This document shows positions 63,230 to 64,000 of a stretch of 64,000 bases of DNA, piece after piece (the first letter of the stretch is position 1; every line of letters starts with the position of its first letter). Origin of the DNA: Liopterus haemorrhoidalis (Eukaryota; Arthropoda; Insecta; Coleoptera; Dytiscidae); NCBI GenBank assembly GCA_963971575.1, contig OZ020616.1:37242306-37306305 (forward strand), given 5' to 3'. Made by a program: the position numbers and the translations under genes. The notes below the pieces were generated by a model. It did not search any database and was not told the DNA's origin. It saw only the letters and a list, made by a program, of their open reading frames with translations.

Positions 63230-64000
63230 TAACTAATTATAATTGGTAAACACAATATCTACAGTTTGGATATGATTCCACTTGAAACGATTTGTGCCTC
63301 AAAAGGAATCTACTTTTATCCCAATGGTCTTAATTGGCGACATCTACATTTTTTAGCGATTAAAAGTTGTTTCACGATGCTCATAATTTATAACGCAGTA
63401 CTTTATTGCTACTTCTTCTAGCAAAATAAATTATTCTTGTTCTTAGAACAATAAAATTAAATTTACAGACGGTCAACTATTTTTAAATACGGTTTATATG
63501 TCGCTATTTCATTATAAAATAAATTGGTATAGATCCAATCGTTAAATATATTGTTATTTTTCCACACACGTATATTCACTGAAAGAATATATATCTATAA
63601 ATAATGATGCCACCCACGCCAACGTAAATCTCTCTGAGTTTATATCCGTTTAACGTGACAGTAAGAGATGTGTAAGGCTTGGTACGTACAACAGATAATA
63701 CTGTTACAAAAATAATGTAATAGCGTATTAGAATCATGACCTAATATAAATATGTCCATTATTATATATGCGTTTAACTGCTTATCGTAAGTTAAGAGAT
63801 AGTTACTGCGTTATATCCGTTCGTTAGTGTCAAGGATATTAACTAATATGATTTAATGGTGAATAAAGGAAACAGAGGTGTACAAAATAAAATATAACGA
63901 TCGAAAGAAGCTTAAGATATGATGCTGAAAGGCGTAAATTATTTTCTTGATTTGTAGTTGCAATATTTTATTTGTTGTTATTTACAATAAAATCAGACAA
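63230..64000. other. AT-rich stretch without recognised gene
   Basis: No supported feature to the window end. Confidence 0.45.

Overview
This 64 kb window looks like eukaryotic nuclear DNA from an insect. It is strongly AT-rich, has no operon-like gene packing, and is full of insect-type transposon remnants: mariner, hAT, piggyBac, Tigger/pogo, PIF-like MITEs, Helitrons, LINE 3' ends and a tRNA-derived SINE. I cannot name the species. I see no intact protein-coding gene, no rRNA, no true tRNA gene and no CRISPR array. The stretch is best read as a long intron or an intergenic desert. Weak hints of a host transcription unit on the + strand are two juxtaposed acceptor/donor sites (AG|GTGAGT at 8118-8125 and 43206-43213), a unique 5'UTR-like block at 39180-39709 that ends in a donor-like site, and a small acceptor-bounded ORF at 57076.

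Layout. 0-9.4 kb: LINE fragments, two hAT MITEs with target-site duplications (TSDs), a 318-bp hAT MITE with an internal minisatellite, two different internally deleted mariners 6 bp apart, a PIF-like MITE, a TIR element with a TCTG core, a SINE and an RT fragment. 9.4-21 kb: sparse DNA, an 800-bp pyrimidine-rich tract, a Helitron copy, and a three-level nest at 18.1-19.6 kb. 21-28 kb: a HTH transposon ORF, a nest with a hAT MITE and a full-length SINE inside an older TIR element, a deleted piggyBac, a pogo-like zinc-finger remnant, a Stowaway-like terminus and a LINE RT with an intact YADD motif. 30-38.5 kb: a dense block of hAT MITEs, two unclassified TIR elements (one carrying three tandem units of about 120 bp) and LINE ends. 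39-45 kb: Helitron, MITEs, and a hAT transposase remnant inserted in a Tigger-like transposase remnant. 46-52 kb: MITE, LINE, pogo-like element, 30-bp minisatellite, Helitron junction. 54-63 kb: more hAT MITEs, Helitron 3' ends, a fold-back MITE, and LINE ends.

The most distinctive signal is a roughly 40-bp unit (core GCTCATCACTTGGATTTTGG, next to a poly-T/poly-A run). It recurs at ten loci inside hAT-type nonautonomous elements whose terminal repeats differ. Most elements were placed by reading the TIRs and flanking duplications directly. Family names rest on known terminal or protein motifs and have not been searched against a database.
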